From Niallia taxi (GTDB lineage: Bacteria; Bacillota; Bacilli; Bacillales; Cytobacillaceae), in NCBI RefSeq assembly GCF_032818155.1, contig NZ_CP102589.1, positions 3,775,528 through 3,839,527 on the forward strand: 64,000 nucleotides of DNA. The letters are read 5' to 3'. The translations under genes and the position numbers were made by a program. Under the pieces are notes generated by a model, which searched no databases, was not told the origin of the DNA, and saw nothing but the letters and a program-made list of their open reading frames with translations. This document shows, one piece after another, positions 43,316 to 53,423 of this stretch; position 1 is the stretch's first letter; every line of letters starts with the position of its first letter.

Positions 43316-45038
43316 GGCTTGCCTCCTCCTTACCTAGCTGTGATTCTACTATTTTCTGGTACAATTTATTTTCCTTCAGCAGCTGATCATGAGGGGCATA
43401 TGCAAGGATTTTGCCTTCCTCCATAAGCAGAATTCTGTTTGCCTTTCGGGCAGTTGAGATTTTTTGAGTTATTAACAGTGCCGTTGCATTGTATGTGGAT
43501 ATTGCTTGAAGCAGCTCTTTTTCTGTCTGCAAATCTAAAGCACTAGTACTATCATCTAAAAGGAGGATTTTCGGTTTCCTTACAAGTGCCCTCGCAATGG
43601 ATAGCCTTTGTCTTTGACCACCAGATAAATTTATTCCCTTTTGTCCGATTCTAGTATCATACTTCATTGGAAGCTTCATAATCGTATCGTGTATTTGCGC
43701 GTCCTTAGCTGCCTTTACAATTTCATTGTCTGTGGCAAAAGGATTTCCCCAACGAATATTTTCTTTAATTGTTCCAGTAAACAATAAGGAAACCTGTGGA
43801 ACATAGCCAATTTGCTTTCTTATGGAGTCAAGATTGTACTCTCTAATGTCTGTGCCATCAATATAAACTGCTCCCTTTGTCGGTTCATATAATCTTGGAA
43901 TAAGCTGAAATAAAGTTGTTTTCCCTGCTCCCGTTATTCCCATAACAGCAACCACTTCATTTGGCTGGACAGTAAAGCTAATACCGGCAAGCACACTGTA
44001 TTCAGTATTTGGATAAGCAAAAGCAACATCTTTGAATTCTAATTTCCCGTTTATTTCAAGCTGTTTTGAGGCATTTCCATGTCCGCTGCTATCCTTTTCT
44101 TCTATGTCGAATACTTCCTGCAGCCTGTCTGCAGATGCCTTACAACGGGATACAACCATAATCAGCATGGTTATGACAGATAAAGAAGAGGTTATTCTTA
44201 AGGAATAGTTTATGATTGCCACAACATCCCCAACCTGTGTTTGCCCTGCTGCAATTTGACCTGACCCTAACCAAAGAATAGCAATAATACATAAATTCAT
44301 AATGAACAAAAGGAGTGGAACGGTAATTTCCATTAACCTTAGTGCCTTTTCTGTATTTCTTCTTAAGTCATCACTGGCAAAAATAAATCTGTCTGTTTCA
44401 AACCGTTTTCGAACATATGCCTTAATCAGCTTTACGGCTGTTAAGTTTTCAAGCATAACATTGTTCACAAAGTCCAATTTCCCTTGTACTTTTTTAAACA
44501 TCCTTCCGCCTTTGCGAATAACCCAAATAAACATTAGGATAATCACAGGAATTGTCACTGCAAGCAAAAGAGCTAGTCTTGCATTGACAACGAAGGACAT
44601 GATGATTCCTCCAATTATTAATAATGGTGACCTTAACAGAAAACGCAGACCCATAAAAATCATATTCTGCAGCTGTGTAATATCATTTGTCAGCCTTGTT
44701 ATTAAGGAAGAGCTGGCAAACTTGCTGCTGTTGGCAAATGTGAAGTATTGAATGATTGAGTAAAGCTCTTTTCGGAGACTGTAGCCAAAATTTTGGCTGA
44801 CATGAGCGGAATAAAAAGTGTTAATAATGCCTGCAGCAAAAGCAAGCAGTGAAATGCCGACAAGGATGCTTCCCCAAAGAATAACTGTTTCTGTGTTTTC
44901 CTGTGCAAGACCATCATCAATAATTTTTGCCATGATAAGTGGCTGGACCAGCTCTACTGCAAGTTCTGTCAGCATTAGAATTAGTGCAATGGCGATGCTG
45001 ACTTGATATGTCCAAAGCCTTTTAAAAATTTTTGTCAT
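43308..45038 (-). CDS. Heterodimeric ABC exporter subunit, degenerate catalytic site half
   Basis: 576 residues: six membrane helices (about 15-300) and a nucleotide-binding domain with Walker A GITGAGKT and canonical signature LSGGQRQ. The Walker B end reads LLLDDSTSALD, with Asp replacing the catalytic Glu. Combined with the altered signature of the partner this gives one degenerate ATP site, as in BmrCD and LmrCD. First gene of the pair; AGGAGG precedes the ATG. Confidence 0.9.
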   Translation of the reverse strand: MTKIFKRLWTYQVSIAIALILMLTELAVELVQPLIMAKIIDDGLAQENTETVILWGSILVGISLLAFAAGIINTFYSAHVSQNFGYSLRKELYSIIQYFTFANSSKFASSSLITRLTNDITQLQNMIFMGLRFLLRSPLLIIGGIIMSFVVNARLALLLAVTIPVIILMFIWVIRKGGRMFKKVQGKLDFVNNVMLENLTAVKLIKAYVRKRFETDRFIFASDDLRRNTEKALRLMEITVPLLLFIMNLCIIAILWLGSGQIAAGQTQVGDVVAIINYSLRITSSLSVITMLIMVVSRCKASADRLQEVFDIEEKDSSGHGNASKQLEINGKLEFKDVAFAYPNTEYSVLAGISFTVQPNEVVAVMGITGAGKTTLFQLIPRLYEPTKGAVYIDGTDIREYNLDSIRKQIGYVPQVSLLFTGTIKENIRWGNPFATDNEIVKAAKDAQIHDTIMKLPMKYDTRIGQKGINLSGGQRQRLSIARALVRKPKILLLDDSTSALDLQTEKELLQAISTYNATALLITQKISTARKANRILLMEEGKILAYAPHDQLLKENKLYQKIVESQLGKEEASHV

Positions 45039-45200
45039 TTTTCTCCTCCTGCCTTTTGCACATATAAATTAGCATTTACGATTTCTTTAGGAAAACTAAA
45101 TTTTGATATTATCATACCTCTTTTTCCATAAATAGAAAACATGGTTTGAGCATTGTCATAGTACTTTTTTTAAGGAGGAGAGAAAACTATTAATGCAAAA

Positions 45201-45230
45201 AAAGACTGTAGAAACCATTCTACAGTCTTT
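45201..45230 (-). terminator. Intrinsic terminator of the M20-opp operon
   Basis: AAAGACTGTAGAA / TTCTACAGTCTTT with a 4-base loop, followed by a T run on the minus strand, 26 bp after the substrate-binding protein gene. Confidence 0.88.
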
Positions 45231-45255
45231 TCCTTAACTCTTAATTAAGTTTCAA

Positions 45256-46878
45256 TTATTCTGCTCCTGTCATTGTCCACTTATACAGCTCATTATGGAA
45301 GCCAAATACCTTTGGACCGCCGACTGCAACGTCTTTTGAAATTGCTCCGAAGTCAAAGTCTGAATAAAGGGTGAATACTGGCAATTCCTTGCTCCAAATT
45401 GCTTGAAGCTCGTTGTAAATCTCTTTACGCTTCTCTGTATCTGGCTCTTGTTTACCAGCAAGCAGAAGCTTATCAACCTCAGGATTACTGTAGTTTGTAT
45501 AGTTGCTTGTAGCATTGCTTCCGTAAACAGTTGTTACGTCAGGATCGATTGTGTTCGTGAAGCCCATCAACAGCAAATCGAATTCGCCTGCTTTAGCTTT
45601 TGACATAATAGTTGGAAAATCATATGTTGTTGTATTAAGTTTTAAGCCAATTGCTTCTAGATTTTGAGCAATGATGTCAGCTGATTGCTCACGGACTTTA
45701 TTTCCGATAGGTACAACAAAGTCAATTGTTTTGTCAAAGTCCCATCCAGCTTCCTCAAGCAGTTGTTTTGCCTTTTCAGGATCATAAGTGTATGTTGCTA
45801 AATCCTTATCCAAGTATGGACTGATGGATGTATATGGTCCGTCGACAATCTCCCCCTCGCCCTTCAACAGCTGATCAACAATTTTTTCACGGTCAATCGC
45901 ATAAGCAAATGCTTGGCGGACTTTTTCATCCGTGATTTTTTCTGTGTTGAACATCATGTTTTGATAACCATACGTTTTTTCTGTTTTTGTTGTTACATTT
46001 TCAAAACCCTTCACTGTATCAAAATCCTGTACAGCAATCTTACCAATACCACCGGCAGCATTCATTTGAATTTCGCCTGTTTGAAGCTGTGCAACAAGAT
46101 TTGCTGCAGGCATAATTTTCACGAACATTTTATCGAGTTGTACTTCACCTAAATAGTAATTATCATTCTTTTTATATTCTACATATTGGTCTTTAGCATA
46201 TTGTACGAACTTGAATGGTCCATTTGTTACAGTTGGTTTTTGCATGAATGGATCCTTTTGTAAGTCTTCTGGAGCTACATCCTTTAATACATGCTCTGGA
46301 AGAATCATAAACTTAGAGCCAAGCTGTTCTTTTACCATGTTTGGATCAACTGGCGTTTTTGTTTTAAATTGGATTGTTTTGTCGTCAACAATTGTTAATG
46401 ATGGTATCTCCGTAACGCCTTCCGGGAATTTCCCACTTTCGTTCAATCCGTCAATAATCGTCAAATATGTTCCTATTGCTGTTTCTGTTTTAGGGTTTGC
46501 AACAAGATTCATTGTAAATGCAACGTCATTTGCAGTTACTGGTGTGCCGTCAGACCATTCTGCTTTCTCATTCAACTTAATTGTGAATGTTTGATTATCT
46601 TCTGTTTCAAATGAATCTGCAAGCTTAGGAGTAAACTCCAGTGGCCCTGTCATTTCCAAAAATGTATCGAACATAAATTTTTCCAGCCATGAAGCCGCAA
46701 TATCGGATGAGTTAATAGGGTTGAAGCTGACTGGAGCATTTACTAGTCCAATATACATTGTATTGCCTTTAGATCCCCCTGAGTTTGTTCCAGTGTTTGC
46801 CACACCAGAACAAGCTGTCAATAAAAGCAGGAGCGCAATCGTGAATAAGCCTAATCCTTTTCTGAATACATTCTTCAT
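45256..46878 (-). CDS. Peptide ABC transporter substrate-binding lipoprotein
   Basis: 540-residue family 5 solute-binding protein (OppA/DppE/AppA type). Signal peptide with lipobox LLTACSG at about 19-25; the family signature is in the N-terminal third (LADSFETEDNQTFTIKLNEK). It captures oligopeptides or acylated amino acids outside the cell for the downstream-encoded permease. Last gene of the operon; GGGGGAAAA precedes the ATG. Confidence 0.9.
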   Translation of the reverse strand: MKNVFRKGLGLFTIALLLLLTACSGVANTGTNSGGSKGNTMYIGLVNAPVSFNPINSSDIAASWLEKFMFDTFLEMTGPLEFTPKLADSFETEDNQTFTIKLNEKAEWSDGTPVTANDVAFTMNLVANPKTETAIGTYLTIIDGLNESGKFPEGVTEIPSLTIVDDKTIQFKTKTPVDPNMVKEQLGSKFMILPEHVLKDVAPEDLQKDPFMQKPTVTNGPFKFVQYAKDQYVEYKKNDNYYLGEVQLDKMFVKIMPAANLVAQLQTGEIQMNAAGGIGKIAVQDFDTVKGFENVTTKTEKTYGYQNMMFNTEKITDEKVRQAFAYAIDREKIVDQLLKGEGEIVDGPYTSISPYLDKDLATYTYDPEKAKQLLEEAGWDFDKTIDFVVPIGNKVREQSADIIAQNLEAIGLKLNTTTYDFPTIMSKAKAGEFDLLLMGFTNTIDPDVTTVYGSNATSNYTNYSNPEVDKLLLAGKQEPDTEKRKEIYNELQAIWSKELPVFTLYSDFDFGAISKDVAVGGPKVFGFHNELYKWTMTGAE

Positions 46879-46927
46879 CTGTTTTCCCCCATTTATCTAT
46901 AGAATGTGAATCATATATTCTCATCAC

Positions 46928-47854
46928 TTACTTCAAGCTTTTTGGATCCATTGCATCACGCAGTCCGTCACCCATGAAGTTAATGGATAGAACGGAAAGT
47001 AAAATCATGATACCTGGAGGAATCCACAGCCATGGCTGTGATGCCAATACCGTAATTGATTGTGCTTCAGTCAACATATTTCCCCAGCTTGCTGTTGGCG
47101 GCTGAACCCCCATGCCGAGAAAGCTTAAGGAAGCCTCCATAATAATCGCAGAAGCAATACCGAATGTTGCATTTACTAGAATTGGAGCAATACAGTTTGG
47201 CAGTATGTGCTGGAACACGATTTTTGGTGTTGAAAATCCTAACGCGACTCCTGCCTTAACATAGTCCATTTCCTTAATGGAAAGAACGCTCCCTCTCACA
47301 AGCCTTGCAATGGACGGCCAGCCTAGCAGGCCTAAAACAAGGATAACGTTAATTAGCTTCGGTCCCATGATGCTTACCAAAACAAGGATAACCATTAAAT
47401 ATGGGAAAGACATGAATACATCTGTTAAGCGCATAATAACCATATCTACCCATTTACCAAAGTATCCGGCAATTGCTCCTAACACTGTGCCAATGGCAAC
47501 ATAAATGGCAACAGCGCCAACACCTACGGATAAGGAGACTCTAGCAGCATATATAAGTCTGCTGAATAAATCTCTGCCTACCTCGTCTGTTCCAAGTAAA
47601 TGCTCTGAAGAAGGTGCTGCAGCGAACTCCCCTTCGACAGCATATGGATTATGGGGAGCGATAAGCGGAGCAAAGAGTGCCATCAGCACAATTAAACTGA
47701 AAATGATCATCCCGACAACTGCCAGCTTATGTTTAAAAAAACGTTTCGTTATTAGCTTTAAATAGCTTTCTTCATTGCCCAACTCCTCTTTAACAGCAAC
47801 AGGCATCTGATTAATCGGCAATTCTGTACCAAGTTTTGCGTTTGGTATACTCAT
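46928..47854 (-). CDS. Peptide ABC transporter permease (OppC/DppC type)
   Basis: 308-residue inner-membrane permease with an N-terminal helix (FKHKLAVVGMIIFSLIVL) and a five-helix binding-protein-dependent transport domain. The coupling-helix EAA region is GVALGFSTPKIVFQHILPN. Start at 47854 follows GGGAGGAAG; the longer in-frame version overlaps the preceding gene. Confidence 0.9.
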   Translation of the reverse strand: MSIPNAKLGTELPINQMPVAVKEELGNEESYLKLITKRFFKHKLAVVGMIIFSLIVLMALFAPLIAPHNPYAVEGEFAAAPSSEHLLGTDEVGRDLFSRLIYAARVSLSVGVGAVAIYVAIGTVLGAIAGYFGKWVDMVIMRLTDVFMSFPYLMVILVLVSIMGPKLINVILVLGLLGWPSIARLVRGSVLSIKEMDYVKAGVALGFSTPKIVFQHILPNCIAPILVNATFGIASAIIMEASLSFLGMGVQPPTASWGNMLTEAQSITVLASQPWLWIPPGIMILLSVLSINFMGDGLRDAMDPKSLK

Positions 47855-47870
47855 TCTACTTCCTCCCCCC

Positions 47871-48821
47871 CTAGCTATATTTGATGCGTGGATCGACAAC
47901 AGAATAAAGAATATCTGTCAGCAAATTAGAGAACAACACCGCGAATGCTGCCAAGAAGTTAATCGCCATCAATGTTGGATAGTCCCTGGAACTAATGGAC
48001 TGTATCGTTAATTGACCTAAACCGGGCCATTGAAAAATCTGTTCTGTGACAACTGCACCGCCGATTAACACTGGTATTTCCATACCTATAATCGTAATAA
48101 TGGGAATAAGAGCATTTTTCAAAGCATGCTTATTTGTGACAACAAACTCTTTTAGTCCTTTCGCTCTAGCTGTCCGCAAATAATCCTGCCCAAGCACTTC
48201 TAGCATGCTGCTTCTTACATAACGGACCGTGCTTCCTGCTATCCCTGTTCCTAATATGGCTGCCGGAAGCAGCAAATGTATAAATGTATCCATAAAGCCG
48301 CCCGTACTTCCTAATGTGAACATTCCACCAGTAGGGAGTATGCCCAGCACTAATGAAAATAAGTAGATTGCGCCAAGACCGAGGAAAAAGCTTGGGATGG
48401 AAACACCTAAAAAGGAAAATGTTGTTGTCAAATAATCAATCCAAGAATACTGTTTTGAGGCACTGAGAATTCCAATTGGAATCGCAATAATATAAGCAAT
48501 GACAAGTGCTGCCCCCATCAGGAGTAATGTTGGACCAACTCTGTTCATGATTAAGTCAAGAACGGGTTCATATGTTGTATAGGAAAAGCCAAAATCACCG
48601 TGAAGCAGGTTGCCAAGCCATCGGATATATTGGACATATATTGGATCGTTCAATCCGAGCGCTTCCTTTTTTGCTTCTGCATCTGCTTCTGTGGCATCCG
48701 GATTAAGGTACATGTCAACAGGGTTACCGGGTGCCATATTAATGATGAAAAAATTAAAAATTGTAACCCCAAACAATACTGGAATGGCAATTAATACTCT
48801 TCTGATAATGTACTGTAGCAT
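47871..48821 (-). CDS. Peptide ABC transporter permease (OppB/DppB type)
   Basis: 316-residue permease with six membrane helices. The N-terminal YIIRRVLIAIPVLFGVTIFN and the EAA loop RTARAKGLKEFVVTNKHALK are typical of OppB/AppB. GGGAGGGAG precedes the ATG. Pairs with the OppC-type permease 16 bp downstream. Confidence 0.91.
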   Translation of the reverse strand: MLQYIIRRVLIAIPVLFGVTIFNFFIINMAPGNPVDMYLNPDATEADAEAKKEALGLNDPIYVQYIRWLGNLLHGDFGFSYTTYEPVLDLIMNRVGPTLLLMGAALVIAYIIAIPIGILSASKQYSWIDYLTTTFSFLGVSIPSFFLGLGAIYLFSLVLGILPTGGMFTLGSTGGFMDTFIHLLLPAAILGTGIAGSTVRYVRSSMLEVLGQDYLRTARAKGLKEFVVTNKHALKNALIPIITIIGMEIPVLIGGAVVTEQIFQWPGLGQLTIQSISSRDYPTLMAINFLAAFAVLFSNLLTDILYSVVDPRIKYS

Positions 48822-48841
48822 TTATGAGCTCCCTCCCTTGT

Positions 48842-49855
48842 TTATGATAGTGGAAAATGACAGGCTACCGTATGGTTATCCCCGCTCAAAACAGGCTCCT
48901 TTTCTTTACAAATACTTGCCGCAAATGGACATCTCGTATGGAATCTGCAGCCTTTAGGAGGATTTGCCGGACTTGGTACATCACCTTCAACTACAATGCG
49001 CTCTCTATTTCGTAAATGCGGGTTTGGAATCGGATAGGCGCTTAATAATGCTTGTGTATATGGATGCTTTGGTTTCGAGAATATATCTGCCGTTTTACCA
49101 AGCTCAACGATTTTCCCAAGGTACATGACAGCGATTCTGTCACTAATATATTTGACTGCACCAAGACCGTGGGCAATGAACAGATACGTTAAATTGAATT
49201 CCTTTTGCAAATCCTTGAGCAGGTTCAGCACTTGTGCCTGGATAGAAACATCCAGTGCAGACACAGGCTCATCACAAACAATCAATTTCGGATTCAGCAT
49301 TAGCGCCCGGGCTATTCCAATTCTTTGTCGCTGTCCACCTGAAAACTCATGCGGGTATCTGCCTTTATGAAACTTTGTTAATCCAACTGTCTCTAGCATT
49401 TGATCGACCTTTTTGCTGACCTCTTCCTTAGAGGCAAGCTTATGTGCCAAAAGCGGCTCTGCCAAAAGGTCCCCAATTCTTTTACGCGGATTTAGAGAGG
49501 AATAGGGATCTTGGAAAATGATTTGCATTTGTGTCCTGATTTTCCGCAATTCTCCTTTACTTAAGTCCGCCATATCTTTTCCTTCAAACAGCACACTCCC
49601 TTCAGTAGGAGGGTCCAGCTTTACAATTGCTCTGCCTGTCGTAGATTTGCCGCAGCCTGATTCCCCAACAAGTGAAATTGTTTCACCTGGATAGATAGAA
49701 AAATCTAGTCCGTCTACTGCTTTTACGTGACCTACTGTTTTAGATAAAACTCCTTTTTTGATTGGATAATATTTTTTGAGATTTTTAATTTCCAAAAGAG
49801 GCTCACTTAATTGTCCTAATATTCCGTCTTTTTTAGGTAAAGTTATCATGCTCAT
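48842..49855 (-). CDS. Peptide ABC transporter ATP-binding protein (OppF type)
   Basis: 337-residue ATPase: Walker A GESGCGKS, signature FSGGQRQRI, Walker B LIVCDEPVSALD, and the C-terminal Opp extension with cysteines (GCRFHTRCPFA) seen in OppD/F proteins, which can hold an iron-sulfur cluster in some members. Overlaps the OppD-type gene by four bases. Confidence 0.93.
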   Translation of the reverse strand: MSMITLPKKDGILGQLSEPLLEIKNLKKYYPIKKGVLSKTVGHVKAVDGLDFSIYPGETISLVGESGCGKSTTGRAIVKLDPPTEGSVLFEGKDMADLSKGELRKIRTQMQIIFQDPYSSLNPRKRIGDLLAEPLLAHKLASKEEVSKKVDQMLETVGLTKFHKGRYPHEFSGGQRQRIGIARALMLNPKLIVCDEPVSALDVSIQAQVLNLLKDLQKEFNLTYLFIAHGLGAVKYISDRIAVMYLGKIVELGKTADIFSKPKHPYTQALLSAYPIPNPHLRNRERIVVEGDVPSPANPPKGCRFHTRCPFAASICKEKEPVLSGDNHTVACHFPLS

Positions 49856-50877
49856 ACGTTTACCTCGCTTCCACTAGTATGTGTTCTTGTCTTGCTGCCT
49901 ACTTCCTCATAAAGCCAGCATCTCACTTTATGATTACTGTTGCCATCAACAGCTAAATGGGGAGGTCTGTCAGTTACGCATTTTTCCGTGGCATACGGAC
50001 ATCTTGTATGAAAGCGGCACCCCTTTGGCATTTGCTGCAATGTCGGTACGGAACCTGGAATCGAATAAAGCTTTTGGTCTGAATCGTATTCCAAATGTGG
50101 TATGGATTCAATCAAGCCCTTCGTATAAGGATGCTTCGGTTCATCAAATAATGTAAACACATCAGCCTCTTCTACAACCTGCCCTGCATACATGACAATT
50201 ACTTTATCAGCCATTTCAGCGATAACGCCTAAGTCATGGGTGATCATCATAATAGATGTATTTGATTCCTTTTTTAAGCTTTTCATCAATTCAAGGATTT
50301 GAGCTTGGATTGTTACATCAAGGGCTGTTGTCGGCTCATCTGCAATCAGCAGCTTCGGCTTGCACGACAACGCCATTGCAATCATAACCCTCTGTCTCAT
50401 CCCCCCTGAAAGAGAATGGGGATATTCATCAATGATTACTTCTGCTCTTGGTATTCCCACCTTCTGAAGCATTTCGACCGCATACTTCTTTGCTTCTTTT
50501 GCACTGTAATCCATATGCAGACGAATCAATTCAACCATTTGGTTTCCTATTGTGAAGACAGGATTTAAGGATGTCATCGGCTCCTGAAAGATCATGGATA
50601 TTTCATTGCCGCGGACCTTTCGCATTTCTGCTTCCGAGACCTGTGCCAAGTCCTTGCCATTCAGCTTAATAGAGCCTTTCTTTATAAAACCATGTGTTCC
50701 TAGAAGTCTCATGATAGATAAAGAAGTAACACTTTTTCCGCAGCCAGATTCACCCACAATTCCGATTGTCTCACCAGGCTCCAACTGGAAAGTCACTTCT
50801 TCGACAGAAATGACTTCCCCCTTATCTGTTTTAAAAGCCGTTTGCAGTTTATCTACTTCTAAGATATTGTTCCCCAT
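49852..50877 (-). CDS. Peptide ABC transporter ATP-binding protein (OppD type)
   Basis: 341-residue ATPase: Walker A GESGCGKS, signature LSGGMRQRV, Walker B LLIADEPTTALD, then the C-terminal GCRFHTRCPYA extension. Works as heterodimer with the OppF-type protein. GGGGGAAG precedes the ATG; 25 bp downstream of the amidohydrolase gene. Confidence 0.93.
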   Translation of the reverse strand: MGNNILEVDKLQTAFKTDKGEVISVEEVTFQLEPGETIGIVGESGCGKSVTSLSIMRLLGTHGFIKKGSIKLNGKDLAQVSEAEMRKVRGNEISMIFQEPMTSLNPVFTIGNQMVELIRLHMDYSAKEAKKYAVEMLQKVGIPRAEVIIDEYPHSLSGGMRQRVMIAMALSCKPKLLIADEPTTALDVTIQAQILELMKSLKKESNTSIMMITHDLGVIAEMADKVIVMYAGQVVEEADVFTLFDEPKHPYTKGLIESIPHLEYDSDQKLYSIPGSVPTLQQMPKGCRFHTRCPYATEKCVTDRPPHLAVDGNSNHKVRCWLYEEVGSKTRTHTSGSEVNV

Positions 50878-50902
50878 TCTTCCCCCTCCAGTTTTAGTTC
50901 AT

Positions 50903-52117
50903 TTATATAGTAGAAGATTCTACTAATGCACCAGCCTTTTCTGGATTGATATAATAATCGACAAGACTCAAGAAAATCTTAGCTGTATCGAGCATCGCTC
51001 TCTCATCAAATGTAAACATTGGATGATGATGCGGATAAACAGCACCAATTTCTTCATTTCTGGCACCAACTGAAAAGAAAGTTCCTGGTCTATGCTGAAG
51101 ATAATAGGCAAAATCTTCGCCGCCCATCCCTGGCTTAATAATTTCCACAAGCTTCTGTTCTGGTAAATTTGCTTTAACGCATTCTACTAGAATATCAGTC
51201 TCTTCCTTCGTATTCACAGTCGAAGGATAGCCCCTTGTATAGTTAAATTCATAGGTAGCATGAAACGCCTTGCACACTCCACTAATTAGCTCATCCATTT
51301 CTTTTTCAATAAGATCACGAACATCGTCGTCAAAAGTTCGGACTGTGCCTGTCAATTCTGCAGTGTCAGCAATAACATTTCCTGCGTTTCCGGCATGGAA
51401 TGACCCGATTGAAATGACAGCTGGTTTTTGCGGATTAACACGGCGGCTGACAATATGCTTCAATTGGTTAGCGATTTGCGCCCCAATTGCAATGGAATCA
51501 ATAGTTTGGTGTGGTGATGCTCCGTGACCACCCTTGCCTTGAAGCTTTAATTCAAAAGTATCACTTGCAGCAGATGTAGGGCCAACTCCGTATAGCACCT
51601 CTCCGAGAGCATTTCCTGAAGCAAGATGTGCTCCAAACACAACGTCTACTCCATCCAAGCATCCGTCTTCAATCATTGTGATTGCGCCTCCTGGCGGGAG
51701 TTCCTCTGCATGCTGATGGAGAAGAACAATATTGCCAGCAAGATGTTCCTTATTGTCATTCAGCACCTTAGCTACAGCAAGCAATGTTGCTGTATGGCCA
51801 TCATGTCCACATGCATGCATAACGCCATCGATTTTTGATTTGAAAGGAACTTCCTTCTCATCCTGGATTGGTAATGCATCAAAGTCTGCTCTTAACGCAA
51901 TGGTTTTTCCCGGCTTTGATCCATAGATTTTCCCAACAACTCCATTTCCTCCAACATTCCTTCGTACTTCGATTCCGAAGCTCTCCAGCAGATCTCCAAT
52001 CATCTTGCTCGTGTTCGCTTCTTGAAAGGAAAGCTCAGGATTTTCGTGCAAATGCCGTCTCCATTCCACCATAGAATCATACATTGCTTCTATTTCCTCA
52101 TACCATTTGCTTAACAT
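50903..52117 (-). CDS. M20-family amidohydrolase (copy 2)
   Basis: 404-residue zinc peptidase/amidohydrolase of the N-acyl-amino-acid deacylase/hippurate hydrolase type. Metal ligands are in MHACGHDGHTATLL and the catalytic HQHAEELPPGGA; dimerisation domain in the centre. Strongly similar to the next gene upstream (52169-53374), so a tandem duplicate. Likely hydrolyses N-acylated amino acids or small peptides brought in by the co-encoded transporter. Confidence 0.92.
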   Translation of the reverse strand: MLSKWYEEIEAMYDSMVEWRRHLHENPELSFQEANTSKMIGDLLESFGIEVRRNVGGNGVVGKIYGSKPGKTIALRADFDALPIQDEKEVPFKSKIDGVMHACGHDGHTATLLAVAKVLNDNKEHLAGNIVLLHQHAEELPPGGAITMIEDGCLDGVDVVFGAHLASGNALGEVLYGVGPTSAASDTFELKLQGKGGHGASPHQTIDSIAIGAQIANQLKHIVSRRVNPQKPAVISIGSFHAGNAGNVIADTAELTGTVRTFDDDVRDLIEKEMDELISGVCKAFHATYEFNYTRGYPSTVNTKEETDILVECVKANLPEQKLVEIIKPGMGGEDFAYYLQHRPGTFFSVGARNEEIGAVYPHHHPMFTFDERAMLDTAKIFLSLVDYYINPEKAGALVESSTI

Positions 52118-52168
52118 TGCAGATCACTCCCATCCATTATTTTTGATCTTTGCTTGATATTGATTTTC

Positions 52169-53374
52169 TTATTGAACGGCTTCGGCCACCTCTTCTTCCG
52201 ATTTCACAGCAATATAGTGGTCAACAATACTCAAAAATGCTTTACCTGCATAAATCATCGCTTTCTCATCAAAATCAAACATTGGATGGTGGTGCGGGTA
52301 GCTTTGCTCCCCTTCTACTCTTGCACCAGTGTGAAAGAACATACCTGGCTTTTCTAAAAGATAGTAGGAAAAATCCTCTGCGCCCATGATTGGTGAAGAC
52401 CTGACTATCATCTCTTTATCTAAGCTGTCTGCAATTGCCTTTTCAAAAACAGCCACTTCCTCTTCATGATTAAATACTGCAGGATAACCCTTTATGTAAT
52501 TCACTTCACAAGTTGCCTGCATACTTTCGCAAATCCCTTCTGCCATCAAGCGTATTTCTTCTTCCATAAATACACGCAGATCCTTATCAAGTGTTCTTAC
52601 CGTTCCAGTCAATGTTGCCTTTGACGCGATAACATTTTTGGCATTACCGCTGTGGAAGGAACCGACTGACAGCACAACCGGATTTAACGGGTCCACTCTG
52701 CGGCTTGCAATAAATTGCAGCTGTGTGACAAGGGCAGTTCCAACAGCAATGGCATCGACTGTCTCATGTGGTGAAGAGCCATGTCCCCCTTTGCCTGTTA
52801 CCGTTATTTCAAATGCATCAGCTGCCGCTTGTGAATAGCCTGGTTTGCAATAATATTTTCCTAATTCACTCAAGCTGGAAAGATGCGCTCCAAATACTAC
52901 ATCGACTCCTTCTAGGCAGTCATCCTCAATCATTGCTTTTGCTCCTCCTGGCGAAAGCTCCTCTGCATGCTGGTGCAGCAGCACAACATTGCCTGCGATA
53001 CTTTCCCTGTTATCCTGAAGTACCTTGGCTACAGCAAGCAATGTGGCAGTATGTCCATCATGTCCACAAGCATGCATGACTCCGTCTACCTTTGATTTAT
53101 AGGAAACTTCCTTTTCATCCTGGATTGGCAGTGCATCGAAATCTGCTCGGAGCGCAATTGTTTTTCCTGGTTTAGCACCATAAATCTTGCCAACTACACC
53201 TCTTCCACCTACATTGCGTCTCACTTCAATTCCAAATCCCTCTAGGATATCCGCAATCATCTTCGGGGTTTCTACCTCTTGAAACGAAAGTTCTGGATAC
53301 TGATGCATATGTCTTCTCCACTCCACCATCTGATCAAACATACCTTCTAGTTCTTCATGCCAATTTTGTAACAT
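52169..53374 (-). CDS. M20-family amidohydrolase (copy 1)
   Basis: 401-residue paralogue of the gene at 50903. It keeps MHACGHDGHTATLL and HQHAEELSPGGA, so it should be active. First gene of the operon, downstream of a TnrA/GlnR-type box. The start at 53374 follows AGGAGGG; an in-frame upstream ATG lacks a binding site. Substrate differences between the two copies cannot be predicted. Confidence 0.92.
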   Translation of the reverse strand: MLQNWHEELEGMFDQMVEWRRHMHQYPELSFQEVETPKMIADILEGFGIEVRRNVGGRGVVGKIYGAKPGKTIALRADFDALPIQDEKEVSYKSKVDGVMHACGHDGHTATLLAVAKVLQDNRESIAGNVVLLHQHAEELSPGGAKAMIEDDCLEGVDVVFGAHLSSLSELGKYYCKPGYSQAAADAFEITVTGKGGHGSSPHETVDAIAVGTALVTQLQFIASRRVDPLNPVVLSVGSFHSGNAKNVIASKATLTGTVRTLDKDLRVFMEEEIRLMAEGICESMQATCEVNYIKGYPAVFNHEEEVAVFEKAIADSLDKEMIVRSSPIMGAEDFSYYLLEKPGMFFHTGARVEGEQSYPHHHPMFDFDEKAMIYAGKAFLSIVDHYIAVKSEEEVAEAVQ

Positions 53375-53423
53375 ACGTTCCCTCCTAATATAATGAAGAA
53401 TTTCCACATCTTTCCCTAAAGGT

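Noticed and set aside
45171..45235. Strong plus-strand Shine-Dalgarno (TAAGGAGGAG) with a 14-codon ORF
   Set aside because: The ORF is encoded by the opp terminator hairpin itself; too short and without conservation evidence to call a gene.
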